From assembly GCF_000238775.2 (NCBI RefSeq), contig NZ_AFEJ02000006.1, forward strand, positions 124,001 to 188,000: DNA of 64,000 nucleotides, written 5' to 3'. Every line of letters begins with the position of its first letter. Position 1 is the first letter of the stretch. The notes below the pieces were generated by a model. It was not told the DNA's origin, did not search any database, and saw nothing but the letters and a program-made list of their open reading frames with translations. The position numbers and the translations under genes were made by a program. The stretch comes from Acaryochloris sp. CCMEE 5410. Its GTDB lineage: Bacteria; Cyanobacteriota; Cyanobacteriia; Thermosynechococcales; Thermosynechococcaceae. Below, piece after piece: positions 19,791 through 28,645 of the stretch.

Positions 19791-20765
19791 TTAAGAAGCA
19801 ATATTCTCTCTAGCTTGTTTCAAGCTATTATTGGACTCTTGCCACATCGGGGTACTCAGGTAACGCTCACCTCCACTAGGCTGAATCACTACAATCCGCT
19901 GACCTTCAACGGCCATCTGCTGACCCAGGTGCAAAGCGGCATAAAGGGCAGCTCCAGTCGAGATTCCACTGATAATCCCCTCCACTTGAGCTAATCTTCG
20001 CCCCCAATAGTAGGCTTGTTGATCACTCACGGTGATGATTTGATCAATCAGATCAACCCGCAGGACATCAGGAATAAATCCTGCACCAATCCCCTGTAAA
20101 TTATGGGAACTGGGTGCATGACCACTGAGGACAGCACTGTTTTCCGGCTCCACTGCCACAATCCGTAATTGGGGATTTTGTTGTTTGAGATAGCGACCTG
20201 CCCCTGTCAAGGTGCCGCCCGTCCCTACCCCCACGACCAGAACATCAATCTGACCATCTGTGTCTTCCCAGATTTCAGGCCCCGTTGTTTCAAAGTGGAT
20301 TTTGGGATTTGCAGGATTGCTAAATTGCTGGGGAGAAAAGGCGTTGGGAAGGGCAGCCAGAAGTTCATTCGCCCGAGAGATAGCCCCCATCATATCGGCA
20401 GCAGCAGGGGTGAGGATGATTTCTGCTCCGTAAGCATTCACCATTTTTTGGCGTTCAGGACTCATATTATCTGGCATGGTCAGGATCAAACGATAGCCTT
20501 TCGCTGCACAGACCATTGCTAGGCCAATCCCCGTGTTACCCGATGTGGCTTCCACAATAGTAGAGAGTCCAGGCTGAATCAGCCCTGCCCGTTCAGCTTC
20601 AGTCAGCATACTGATGGCAATCCGATCTTTCACCGAAGCGGCTGGGTTCAACCCTTCTAATTTTAAGACAATATCAGCTGCACACCCCATCTCCTGAGGG
20701 AGACGTTGGAGCCTAACCAGTGGGGTACGGCCAATCACTTGGGTGATGTCGGAATAAATCAGCAT
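19791..20765 (-). CDS. cysK: Cysteine synthase (O-acetylserine sulfhydrylase)
   Basis: 324 residues, full length. It has the PLP-lysine region (KLEGLNPAASVKDRIA, Lys near 45), the substrate loop EATSGNTGIGLA, and the PLP phosphate loop GVGTGGTLTGAGRYL. It condenses O-acetylserine with sulfide to make cysteine in the cytosol. It starts 13 bp after the fusion regulator gene, so they likely share an operon. Within this sulfide block a spare copy could scavenge sulfide. CysK and CysM types are not easily separated by eye; the EVEGLNPAASVKDR style favours CysK. Confidence 0.93.
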   Translation of the reverse strand: MLIYSDITQVIGRTPLVRLQRLPQEMGCAADIVLKLEGLNPAASVKDRIAISMLTEAERAGLIQPGLSTIVEATSGNTGIGLAMVCAAKGYRLILTMPDNMSPERQKMVNAYGAEIILTPAAADMMGAISRANELLAALPNAFSPQQFSNPANPKIHFETTGPEIWEDTDGQIDVLVVGVGTGGTLTGAGRYLKQQNPQLRIVAVEPENSAVLSGHAPSSHNLQGIGAGFIPDVLRVDLIDQIITVSDQQAYYWGRRLAQVEGIISGISTGAALYAALHLGQQMAVEGQRIVVIQPSGGERYLSTPMWQESNNSLKQARENIAS

Positions 20766-20778
20766 AAGAAGACTGTTC

Positions 20779-23463
20779 CTAAGTTAAGAGGAGGAAGCAT
20801 ACATAAGTCAGCCCAGACATCAGCATCAGGTGGGGTAGCGCGCTCATCCAGGGGCGTTGAGTGATCCGCAAGAGGGGATAGACACTGAAAAGCAAAGCTG
20901 ACAGTAAGGTAAGCCCCTGTAAAAATGCCGCCACATCCGGGCTCCAGGTAAGCGTAGGCAAACCCTGACCACTGTAGCCAAAGGTTCTAGCAATGACAGG
21001 TAGAATTTGCCCTGCTTCTGTGACCGCTGCAGGGATGTAATGGGCCAGGTTGGCCGTTAGGGTGAAGGGAAGATAGGCATAGATAACCGTTCGGTAGTCC
21101 GGCAACTCCCGGTCAAACCAGCGGGCGATCGCATGCGTCAATACCGTCAAGATTGCTGGAATGCTTAGGAGCAGGGCCGTCACTAAAATACCTATGGGTA
21201 GGTGCTCAGAATTGACGGGGAGGTCTTTCCAACCAAACCAACCCAAAATCTGGTGGTCGTGATGCATGAACACGCCACCAAACAGCAACAGCAGGAGGGC
21301 CACTTCCGGCCAGTTCCCTTGGTGATTTTCCAGTAAGTCTGCGGCTGGAAATCTCAAGTTGAGCTGTACGGAACGATTGGGGCAGGCTTTCAGGCAAGTC
21401 ATACACAGCACACAGTCGCGGTTATCTTGCAATTGAGCGGGATGGGAATAGAGGGGACACCCATCCGTTGCCTGTCCTTCTGTGGGGAGTGCATTGGCAA
21501 ATTCGACCGGGGTAGCGGTGCTTCCTTTGTAACAACCAAAGGTGTTGCACTGGCTACCACAGACTTGCTGCGTTGATCGCACCTCCAGCATTGAAAGCTT
21601 GGCAAACATGCCGTTCATACCGCCAATGGGGCAAAGATATCGGCACCAGAGACGACGTTCGTAAATCACACTGCCAATGACGGCCCCAGTAGCAATAATC
21701 ACCAGCAGCCATGCCGATAGATAGGCGGTATGAGGTAAGTCCCAAAGTTCTTCCCACAGGTAAATAGCCACAAACCCCGTAAACAAGATCCAAGCTCCCC
21801 AGCGATTCATCCATTTAGTGGGCCAGGGCAACAATTGACGAGGCCAAATCCACAGAGAGAGTTGGCGAAGCCATTCCCCCGTAATCATGAAGGGACAAAC
21901 TGCACACCAGAGGCGACCGACAAAGGCAAATAAGAATAGGTAAACAGGCCACCACCAAGCCCAGAAAAAGTTCAGGGTCATGCTCGCGTCTCGTGTCTGA
22001 GGACCGATATAACCCATGAGGGTCACGGGAATGAACAACGCCATAACCCCATACCAAATCCTCTGAGGCCACCAGGGGCTGAGTAGAAACTGTCGTAGCC
22101 AGGGAAGCTGGTTGAGTAAATCGATCCGAAAGGCATTATTGGGCGACTGCACGGACCACAAGGTCTGTTCCGAAATCACGGTTTGTTCCTCAGGGGTCAT
22201 AGAGACCGCGCGCTTAAGGATACCAGCCAGTTCAACTAGGTTGCCAGGATAGTCGTAGCTAATTAAACGGCGGGTATTTGCCTGATCCAGTTTTAGAAGT
22301 GCGCGTCCTTGCTCCCGGCAAAATTGGGTTAGGAAATATTGGGCAAACTCGGGGATATCACCTTTGCGTTGGGGCAGACCGAACAATTTAATCGAGTGGG
22401 AGGCAATGCCAGGTAAGGTTAACTTGTGGGCGCTAGCTAGGATCAGACGCACCCAGGACTTTACAGGAGAAGGCAAACTGGCCACAGTGGGGTCTAGATT
22501 GGGTACCAAGGTTCCCATGTTCAGGTATTGAACTAAGCGATCTCGATCCTGATCACTCAAAAGCTGCACATTATCAATAAGCAATGTGCCCCGTTCAAGA
22601 AGTTCAATGACCCCAAGCTGAACATCTGCTTTGCCAAAGAGGAGATTCGTACAAACACCCCCTGTCTCAGAGCGAGGAAGCTGAGCACAATCGAGTTCTG
22701 CAAAAGGGCGATCCTTCAACCCAGAATGGGCATGAATATAACCCGCCAGGAAAGTTTTACCCGTTCCCAGTGCGGCTTGAAAGACAATGGGTTTGACATC
22801 AACGATAGCGGCTGCTACCTGCTGTGCAAGTTTAGTACTGGCCTTACTAGACCCCAGAAGGGTTTCTGTGGCAGGTACAGAATGAATATAGGGCTGCAAT
22901 CCCTGAATACGAGCTTGTTCTCTAGCAATACGTTGGGCAAAGTTGACCAAATCTTGAGTTAGAAATTGATTAAAAATGCCCTGGATCTCGGTATAAGCCT
23001 GTGACAATTGCTCAAAGTCAGCTTGGCTCAAGAACCAGATTTCACTGGCACTGAGGGCGATCGCACTCGCTTGATAGCAAGCATGCTCTTGACGATTGAT
23101 TATGGGGACATAGCCAAATAACTCCCCCGCATTGCGGTAAAGCATATGGGTTTTGCCCACTAGGGACAGGCGATAAATTTCTACCGTGCCCCACTTGAGT
23201 AGATAGAGACCCACAGGAGCTTGGCTTTCCCGATAGATCTCTGTTCCTGTCTCGACTTTGAGCAATTGTAGGGAGCGGGCAATCGCCTTTAATGGTCGCT
23301 CCTGAAGTTCTCCCCACACGCGGTGAAAACTCAACCAGTTATAGCATTCCGAAACGGTCAACTCCTCTTGATCCCTAATCGGATTGCCTTCAGGCTGAAG
23401 TGGGATGGTCCGTGTCTGATCACAATTAGTAACTGGATCGGAAGAAGTTGGAAGAGAACTCAA
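20779..23463 (-). CDS. cNMP-binding / AAA+ / membrane polyferredoxin fusion protein
   Basis: 894 residues in three modules. Residues about 45-185 are a cyclic-nucleotide-binding (CRP-like) beta roll. About 200-435 resemble the AAA+ domain of sigma-54 activators, with a modified Walker A (ALGTGKT, near 231) and a Walker B (GTLLIDN). The GAFTGA loop is missing and there is no C-terminal HTH. About 465-894 form a NapH/NosR/CcoG-like membrane part with several spans, CAVCP (520-524), CRYLCP, and a 4Fe-4S motif CVLCMTCLKACP. It looks like a membrane redox protein with an attached signalling ATPase. Cyanobacteria lack sigma-54, so classical enhancer activity is not expected. It precedes cysK by 13 bp. 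Confidence 0.85.
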   Translation of the reverse strand: MSSLPTSSDPVTNCDQTRTIPLQPEGNPIRDQEELTVSECYNWLSFHRVWGELQERPLKAIARSLQLLKVETGTEIYRESQAPVGLYLLKWGTVEIYRLSLVGKTHMLYRNAGELFGYVPIINRQEHACYQASAIALSASEIWFLSQADFEQLSQAYTEIQGIFNQFLTQDLVNFAQRIAREQARIQGLQPYIHSVPATETLLGSSKASTKLAQQVAAAIVDVKPIVFQAALGTGKTFLAGYIHAHSGLKDRPFAELDCAQLPRSETGGVCTNLLFGKADVQLGVIELLERGTLLIDNVQLLSDQDRDRLVQYLNMGTLVPNLDPTVASLPSPVKSWVRLILASAHKLTLPGIASHSIKLFGLPQRKGDIPEFAQYFLTQFCREQGRALLKLDQANTRRLISYDYPGNLVELAGILKRAVSMTPEEQTVISEQTLWSVQSPNNAFRIDLLNQLPWLRQFLLSPWWPQRIWYGVMALFIPVTLMGYIGPQTRDASMTLNFFWAWWWPVYLFLFAFVGRLWCAVCPFMITGEWLRQLSLWIWPRQLLPWPTKWMNRWGAWILFTGFVAIYLWEELWDLPHTAYLSAWLLVIIATGAVIGSVIYERRLWCRYLCPIGGMNGMFAKLSMLEVRSTQQVCGSQCNTFGCYKGSTATPVEFANALPTEGQATDGCPLYSHPAQLQDNRDCVLCMTCLKACPNRSVQLNLRFPAADLLENHQGNWPEVALLLLLFGGVFMHHDHQILGWFGWKDLPVNSEHLPIGILVTALLLSIPAILTVLTHAIARWFDRELPDYRTVIYAYLPFTLTANLAHYIPAAVTEAGQILPVIARTFGYSGQGLPTLTWSPDVAAFLQGLTLLSALLFSVYPLLRITQRPWMSALPHLMLMSGLTYVCFLLLT

Positions 23464-23569
23464 GGTGGAGTACCTCCTGCATGAGGTTGACGCGGTTTAA
23501 AACCTATAAACAAATGGCAGACTAATGGGGGAAAATCTTCTGATTAGACACGTCACAAGTGAACGGTAT

Positions 23570-24568
23570 CTATGTCAGAATCTTGAGGTTCTCTTGCCAT
23601 TTTCTAGGTCCAGTATCCTTACGAATCTCTCGCCAAATCTGGGTGGCGGCCATAGCACCATCCCCTGCTGCGACTACCACTTGATTCAGCCCAACCTTTA
23701 AATCCCCGATCGCAAAAATCCGAGGATGGGAGGTGCGGCCCATTTTGTCGGTGACCAGGTTGCCCCCTTTCATCTCTAGATCAATGCCGTTGAGATAGGT
23801 GTTGTGATAGCGAGATCCCATGGAAATCAAGCCCGTTTCCAATTCAACGACTGACCCATCGATTAGCTCTACCCCAGTCATCTGGTGGTCCTCACCCAAG
23901 AATTTCTGGATAGGGGTTTCTACCAGGCGATATCCATATTCTTCTAATTGGCTGCGCATCTGGCCACTAACCTCAAATAGGCCATGGGTAAAGATGAAGA
24001 TTTTGGGCGTAAACCAACTGAGGTTGAACACCATTTCTTCAATACTGGCTTCACTACCTGCAAAGAAGCCACAGAGTTTGTCGGTCATCTCATAGCCATC
24101 ACAAACCATGCAGACATGGAGGTTGTAACCCGCATAGTCATAAACATTTTGCATGTCGTCCAAGGGCAGTAGATGATCGATAATGCCGCTGGCGACGACC
24201 AGATATTTAGACTGGAATTTAACATTGCGGCTGTTCTGGCGACCCACCTTAACTCGAATCGCAAAGGTGTTCCCTGTGTCAGTGACCTCTTCTACATAAC
24301 CATCGAGGAAATCTCCCGCCAAGGAGTCATAGTGTTTTTTACCCTGTTGTAACAGTTGCCGACCAGGCGTATCTGGGGGAAGGCCCAGGTAGTTGTGTAA
24401 CTCTTGCATCCAAAATGAGCGGGCTTTGCCCTTGTCGATAATCAGACTGGAGAGGCGGAACCGTTGCAGATAGATTCCCGCAGATAGACCACCTGCTCCC
24501 CCACCGACGACAATGACATCGTAGAGATGATTCAAACGTTGTTCGAGGTTGGTTTTGTTGAGTTTCAT
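23570..24568 (-). CDS. Thioredoxin-reductase-like FAD/NAD(P) oxidoreductase
   Basis: 332 residues. The FAD-binding GxGxxG (VVGGGAGGLSAGIYL) is near residue 20. The redox pair is CMVCDGYE at about 153, matching the CxxCD of thioredoxin reductases. The second FAD motif is PRIFAIGDL near 280. The usual NADPH GxGxxA motif is altered (FFAGSEASIEEM), so pyridine nucleotide use is uncertain. Related cyanobacterial proteins include ferredoxin- or flavin-linked thioredoxin-reductase homologues. It lies 48 bp after the nitronate monooxygenase-like gene. A role in disulfide or persulfide reduction is plausible in this context. Confidence 0.82.
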   Translation of the reverse strand: MKLNKTNLEQRLNHLYDVIVVGGGAGGLSAGIYLQRFRLSSLIIDKGKARSFWMQELHNYLGLPPDTPGRQLLQQGKKHYDSLAGDFLDGYVEEVTDTGNTFAIRVKVGRQNSRNVKFQSKYLVVASGIIDHLLPLDDMQNVYDYAGYNLHVCMVCDGYEMTDKLCGFFAGSEASIEEMVFNLSWFTPKIFIFTHGLFEVSGQMRSQLEEYGYRLVETPIQKFLGEDHQMTGVELIDGSVVELETGLISMGSRYHNTYLNGIDLEMKGGNLVTDKMGRTSHPRIFAIGDLKVGLNQVVVAAGDGAMAATQIWREIRKDTGPRKWQENLKILT

Positions 24569-24616
24569 CGGTTTCCTTTGTTATTCGTGCAATCAGGTTA
24601 AAAGCCAAGGACGGAG

Positions 24617-25717
24617 CTAGAGAGATGCAGTTAGCTCTTTCATCAACTCAGCGGTGGGAATAATCTGCTGAGCACGTCCGGCATTAGAACCAGCAAAAAT
24701 TAAGCCATTTTCGACATCGCCCCGAGCAGCTCTGTCTAATGCCCTCACAATGCAGTAGGTCTCTTGAGTGTCTCGACAGCGGCAAACATGCAAACAACTG
24801 GTGAGGCATCGCTTTTCTAGATCAGGGGAATCGGCAATCGCCCGTTCAGCAAAAGAATTCCGCAACGCTCTTCCCGGCATCCCCACGGGACTAGGAACTA
24901 GAACCACATCTTCGGGATGGGCGTGGAGGTGAAACTCCTTGTACCGAAGATCGGCATCACATTCATCCGTGGTAATAAATCGCGTCCCCATCTGAACGCC
25001 ACTGGCTCCCAACGCCAGCATCCAGTCAATATCCGTGCGGTCCCAGACACCACCCGCTGCAATTACGGGAATCTCTTCACTGATTTCCGATTGGAGATAG
25101 TTGGTAAGTTCAGGAATCACCTGTTTCGCTGCTAGGCGAGGGCTATTGAGATCTTCTAGTTTGGCTCCCAGATGCCCCCCTGCCGTCTGGGGATTTTCGA
25201 CAATGAAGGCATCAGGCAGGCGGTGATGTTGGCGCTGCCACTTTTGACAGATCAGTCTAGCGGCTCGCGTAGTGGACACAATTGGAACCAGCGCCACTTC
25301 AGGATGATCCTGGGTAAAGGCAGGCAATCCGAGAGGCAACCCTGCGCCCGCAATAATTAAATTGGTTCCATGTTCTGCAGCGGTGCGAACCAGTGTCTCA
25401 TAATCCTGGGCAGCGACCATGATGTTGATGCCAATGATGCCCTCTGGGCTAAGTGCACGGGCTGAATTTAATTCATCAATGAGGGCTAATCGATTGGCTT
25501 CAAAAAATTGTTCCCTTCTGTTGCGCCCCGCTTTCTGGTTTGGGTCGAAGTAGGGGGAGTTCAGCCCTAGACCCACGGCGGAGATAATGCCGATACCGCC
25601 TGCATTAGCAACGGCAGCAGCTAGATGCGCACCAGAAATGCGGATACCCATCCCTCCTTGAATAATGGGATAGCGAGCTGTATATTGACCAATTTGAAGG
25701 GTGGGAAGAGTCGTCAT
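24617..25717 (-). CDS. Nitronate monooxygenase-like FMN enzyme
   Basis: 366 residues from the ATG at 25717 (MTTLPTLQIGQYTARYPIIQGGMG). The fold is the TIM-barrel of 2-nitropropane dioxygenases, with PIIQGGMGIRISGAHLAAAVANAGGIGII at the start, IIAGAGLP, the ENPQTAGGHLGAK loop and the phosphate-binding segment AAGGVWDRTDIDWMLALGASGVQMGTRF. It oxidises nitronates or acts as an enoyl-reductase-like flavoprotein. A Cys-rich stretch near 295-315 (CLTSCLHVCRCRD) is unusual for the family. It lies between the radical-SAM and flavoprotein genes; its role in sulfide tolerance is unknown. Confidence 0.85.
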   Translation of the reverse strand: MTTLPTLQIGQYTARYPIIQGGMGIRISGAHLAAAVANAGGIGIISAVGLGLNSPYFDPNQKAGRNRREQFFEANRLALIDELNSARALSPEGIIGINIMVAAQDYETLVRTAAEHGTNLIIAGAGLPLGLPAFTQDHPEVALVPIVSTTRAARLICQKWQRQHHRLPDAFIVENPQTAGGHLGAKLEDLNSPRLAAKQVIPELTNYLQSEISEEIPVIAAGGVWDRTDIDWMLALGASGVQMGTRFITTDECDADLRYKEFHLHAHPEDVVLVPSPVGMPGRALRNSFAERAIADSPDLEKRCLTSCLHVCRCRDTQETYCIVRALDRAARGDVENGLIFAGSNAGRAQQIIPTAELMKELTASL

Positions 25718-25825
25718 AATTTGTTTCCTCATTAGGTTCAGAAATTGAAGTTCTGTCTCAAGAGTCAGAACCCTCACTTGATTGAATAGTGCGTCGCAGA
25801 CCAACCACCAGCCCCCCACCCAACT

Positions 25826-26512
25826 TCATCGATCTGATCTTGGGATTGGCTCAGATTGGCTTTGTAGATTTTCATGGGTTTCATTCTTCCTGGAACGACT
25901 CAACTGACCGTGGTAACCCGTAAGGATCCGGCTCCCATCAGGAAGGACATGGATCTCCAGTTGATCACTCGCCCAAGTGATGTTGTCCTTGAAGGCTGGA
26001 TTGAAGATATGAATGCGCTGATTGCTGGACGCAACTGGAGAATCGGGAGAGTGAATTTTTAGTAGTTCTATAAATGGTCCATCAATGAGAATATCCAACT
26101 GGTCCAGCAGATCTTGGGCACCAAGTGGAGCAGATTCTTCTTGTAACTGCTCCAGCGTAAATCCCGTAAATGACATCACATTTAACCCTGCAGCCTTGAC
26201 CTTGTGGGCCAATTCAGTGAGTGCAGACGCTTGCCAGAAAGGCTCACCGCCAGAAAAAGTAACGCCTTCATTGCGGGGATTGCTGAGAATCTTCTGGGCC
26301 AGGATGTCCACAGCTGTTAACTGGTTGATTTCAAACGACCATGAATTAGGATTGAAACAACCCGGACATGCCCGATGACACCCTTGGACCCAGACAACGG
26401 CTCGACAACCGGGACCATTCACTTCAGATTCATCAACATATCCCATGATGTTCAGATATCCCGGAGGAATATCCACGAGAGCTATGGGTGACAGGTTATT
26501 CTGTATATTCAT
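25826..26512 (-). CDS. Radical-SAM glycyl-radical/NrdG-like activating enzyme
   Basis: 228 residues from the ATG at 26512; a TTG at 26527 is an alternative. The radical-SAM cluster motif CHRACPGC (CxxxCxxC) is near residue 47 and the GGEPFW motif near 93. Length and layout fit anaerobic ribonucleotide reductase activases and other 4Fe-4S single-domain activases. No glycyl-radical partner is encoded in the window, so it may serve a partner elsewhere or be an orphan. An O2-sensitive enzyme fits an island for low-oxygen, sulfidic life. Confidence 0.88.
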   Translation of the reverse strand: MNIQNNLSPIALVDIPPGYLNIMGYVDESEVNGPGCRAVVWVQGCHRACPGCFNPNSWSFEINQLTAVDILAQKILSNPRNEGVTFSGGEPFWQASALTELAHKVKAAGLNVMSFTGFTLEQLQEESAPLGAQDLLDQLDILIDGPFIELLKIHSPDSPVASSNQRIHIFNPAFKDNITWASDQLEIHVLPDGSRILTGYHGQLSRSRKNETHENLQSQSEPIPRSDR

Positions 26513-26701
26513 GGTTTTAGCTACCAATAGATGAGCAGTGTAAGGTTCATCTGGAGTTACGGCTTAGACCAAGCGGAAAAGACTGCCCAACAAGGCCAGA
26601 ATCTCCCTTTCAGGCTCTGACTATGCTCCACTCAGCACTCAACCGTTAGGTACAAATCCAGGTCGAGTAGATAATCTCTTGGATCAATTATTTAGTCGCT
26701 A

Positions 26702-26732
26702 CCATAGCCCTACAATGCATACTGGGCTATGG
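26702..26732. terminator. Hairpin downstream of the SCP2 gene
   Basis: Perfect 9-bp arms CCATAGCCC and GGGCTATGG with a 13-nt loop, about 25 bp past the SCP2-domain gene stop. There is no clear U-run on either strand, so it may be an attenuator or an RNA-stabilising stem rather than a classical terminator. Confidence 0.45.
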
Positions 26733-26756
26733 ATTATTGAGTATTGGAAATCGTCT

Positions 26757-27167
26757 TCAGACGTGGCTCAAGACACGACCCATGACGGAAAAGGACTTCA
26801 GGAAAGGGCCAACCATGCGCGGATCTTTAATCATCGAGCTGTAATCGCCCACCTCAAACTTGAGCTTGCCGCTCATGTAGGCCATGCTAAGCCCCATCAG
26901 GCTTAAACCCTTGGCTTGCCATTTTTGCCAGTCCTTTGGGGTAGCCCGCAAGTCCCAGTTCAGGGCTTGGTTGGTATAGGGATCCGCTTTGATCGCCCGG
27001 CCATTCTCTACTGCGAGAACACCCGTCGGGGTAGCAGTATTGGTGAAACCATAGCCGATGGTGGAATTAAAATTAATGCGTTCTAGTGTATCAGCCAACT
27101 CGGGCTCAGCATTCCACTGTTCCAGGTAGGCTTGCATCCACTCAAGTGAGAAAAGTTCATTCATCAA
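26757..27167 (-). CDS. SCP2 sterol-binding-like domain protein
   Basis: 136 residues with the alpha/beta layout of SCP2 domains: an N-terminal helix (LFSLEWMQAYLEQWNAEPELADTL), paired strands, LNWDLRATPKDWQKW, and a C-terminal MSGKLKFEVGDYSSMIKDPRMVGPFLKSFSVM, where the 'GKLKxxGD' turn is typical. Such domains bind lipids or acyl groups. It is soluble, with no signal. It lies between the DUF3122 protein and the radical-SAM gene; function here is unknown. Confidence 0.75.
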   Translation of the reverse strand: MMNELFSLEWMQAYLEQWNAEPELADTLERINFNSTIGYGFTNTATPTGVLAVENGRAIKADPYTNQALNWDLRATPKDWQKWQAKGLSLMGLSMAYMSGKLKFEVGDYSSMIKDPRMVGPFLKSFSVMGRVLSHV

Positions 27168-27271
27168 TTAACCTCCATTAGCTACTACGAGCTTTAGGTA
27201 TAACTAAGTTGAACCAATGGTGATGCACTAGTCAGACTGCACTCTTTGGTGCATTTATTCGGTTCAACACT

Positions 27272-27805
27272 TTAGGTATAAGCAGCCACCGCTTGCCATT
27301 CTTGAATCACATCAGGCGAAATATCCAGTACCACCGTTGAGCCACTCGTAGTTGGCAAAGATAATTGCAGTGGAATCACCTCTGACAATTGGGGCAAAAT
27401 TGGTTGCAAATCATACTGGCCGACATTAGAAGCCAGTGGGCTGTCTGGAGAGATTTCTTGGGTCACATCAGTGGCAGTAAACGTTTGCTCTAAAGATGTT
27501 CTCAGGGTTAAGGGATGGGGATGCTCCACCTCGACAGCACCGGGAAAGCCAACCAATCGCAGCTTGAAACTCACCTCCCCATTGGGATAGATGCGTTTAA
27601 ACGCGATAGCCTGCCAGCTCAACTCATTGCGATCCTTTAAGGTCTGTCGGGACTGGTAGAGCATTTGGTTCGCACTCTCTTCCTGTTGCACTATAAGGGC
27701 CGCAGCGGGTGGGGCTGTGAAACGCCCTATTCCCAGAAATACTAGGAAGACCATAACCCCCAATAACAGGAACCAAGACAGCGTTTTGCGAACGTGACAT
27801 CCCAT
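27272..27805 (-). CDS. DUF3122-like periplasmic protein
   Basis: 177 residues with a single N-terminal membrane span (about 8-35) and an exported domain. The later part reads ELSWQAIAFKRIYPNGEVSFKLRLVGFPGAVEVEHPHPL, matching my memory of cyanobacterial DUF3122 proteins, which lie in the periplasm and have no known activity. It starts 45 bp after the OB-fold protein on the same strand and likely shares its promoter. Confidence 0.72.
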   Translation of the reverse strand: MGCHVRKTLSWFLLLGVMVFLVFLGIGRFTAPPAAALIVQQEESANQMLYQSRQTLKDRNELSWQAIAFKRIYPNGEVSFKLRLVGFPGAVEVEHPHPLTLRTSLEQTFTATDVTQEISPDSPLASNVGQYDLQPILPQLSEVIPLQLSLPTTSGSTVVLDISPDVIQEWQAVAAYT

Positions 27806-27850
27806 CCTTCAGAATCCTCCTATAATTGACAGCCACGAGAGCACAGATCC

Positions 27851-28360
27851 TTACTGAGCTGCTCTCCAAGGACTTCTGCCATTGCCTCTATTTCTGCCCA
27901 TGCCTTTACCTTGTCCCATCCCTCTCCAGGCGGGCATACCGTTTTCATCTCTGAGGTCAATGTTGGTGTCCCCAGATTTCACTTTGGCAGCAATAATTGT
28001 GGGCTGGCTGGCCTCAGTTTTTCTAGAGCCAGTAATTTCGACGGGATCTCCAGACTTGAGATTAAATTGCTGCTCATCAAGATACCAAGATGGCCCTAAA
28101 TGGACATCTACCGTTTCATCCGACGTTTCTACGGATAAATGCACTCCCTTTCCAGAGCGCCGACCTTGACTAGCAACCTGATCAACACGAACAATCTTGC
28201 CACTAATCGTTTCAACAGTATCAGGATTGAAGTCTCTTGGTCTTTGGGAAGTGAGGTGGTGGCCAGGTGACGATCTTGGCATTCCCTGGGCGTAGACCGG
28301 AGCAGCGATTATCGCGCCTGCTAAAAGGGCAATTGATATCGAAATTAAAATCCATTTCAT
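27851..28360 (-). CDS. Exported OB-fold-like protein, 169 aa
   Basis: An N-terminal signal peptide (residues about 1-25, AGAIIAAPVYAQG) is followed by a short basic linker and a beta-rich domain (VETISGKIVRVDQV ... VDVHLGPSWYLDEQ ... GDPVEITGSRK) that resembles the OB-fold of DUF5666/YgiW-type periplasmic proteins. The tail is Gly/Arg/Met-rich (GMGQGKGMGRNRGNGR), which may bind metal or nucleic acid or be disordered. It is the first gene of an operon that includes DUF3122. An operator-like site is about 180 bp upstream. Family name is tentative. Confidence 0.65.
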   Translation of the reverse strand: MKWILISISIALLAGAIIAAPVYAQGMPRSSPGHHLTSQRPRDFNPDTVETISGKIVRVDQVASQGRRSGKGVHLSVETSDETVDVHLGPSWYLDEQQFNLKSGDPVEITGSRKTEASQPTIIAAKVKSGDTNIDLRDENGMPAWRGMGQGKGMGRNRGNGRSPWRAAQ

Positions 28361-28536
28361 TAGAGTTTCCTCCTTTCCTTTATAGATTGAGAAAAATATG
28401 GCTAAGTCATTAACAGGCTGGGCAAGGACAGTATCAGACTTATAAAGCTTGAGTCCGTATTACAACCTCAGATGTCTCAGGTGCCATATCGAAGGTTGAA
28501 ATCGGCGCTAAAGTGCAACCTAATTCAATTATACAG

Positions 28537-28552
28537 TTAAATAACTATATAG
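28537..28552. promoter_or_regulatory. Candidate ArsR operator upstream of the OB-fold operon
   Basis: TTAAATAACTATATAG, with a second AT-rich half-site GATATATTG at 28562. It lies in the 285-bp gap between the adaptor gene stop and the OB-fold gene start and matches the recurrent motif core. Confidence 0.5.
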
Positions 28553-28645
28553 CAATGTAACGATATATTGAACACAATCTTTGTGTCTGTACTGACGCTA
28601 TTTCATGCGAAACTCAACACTCAAAACTCTTGCAACTTTTAACTT

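Noticed and set aside
20779-23463. Classical sigma-54 enhancer-binding activator
   Set aside because: The GAFTGA loop and the C-terminal HTH are missing, and cyanobacteria have no sigma-54.
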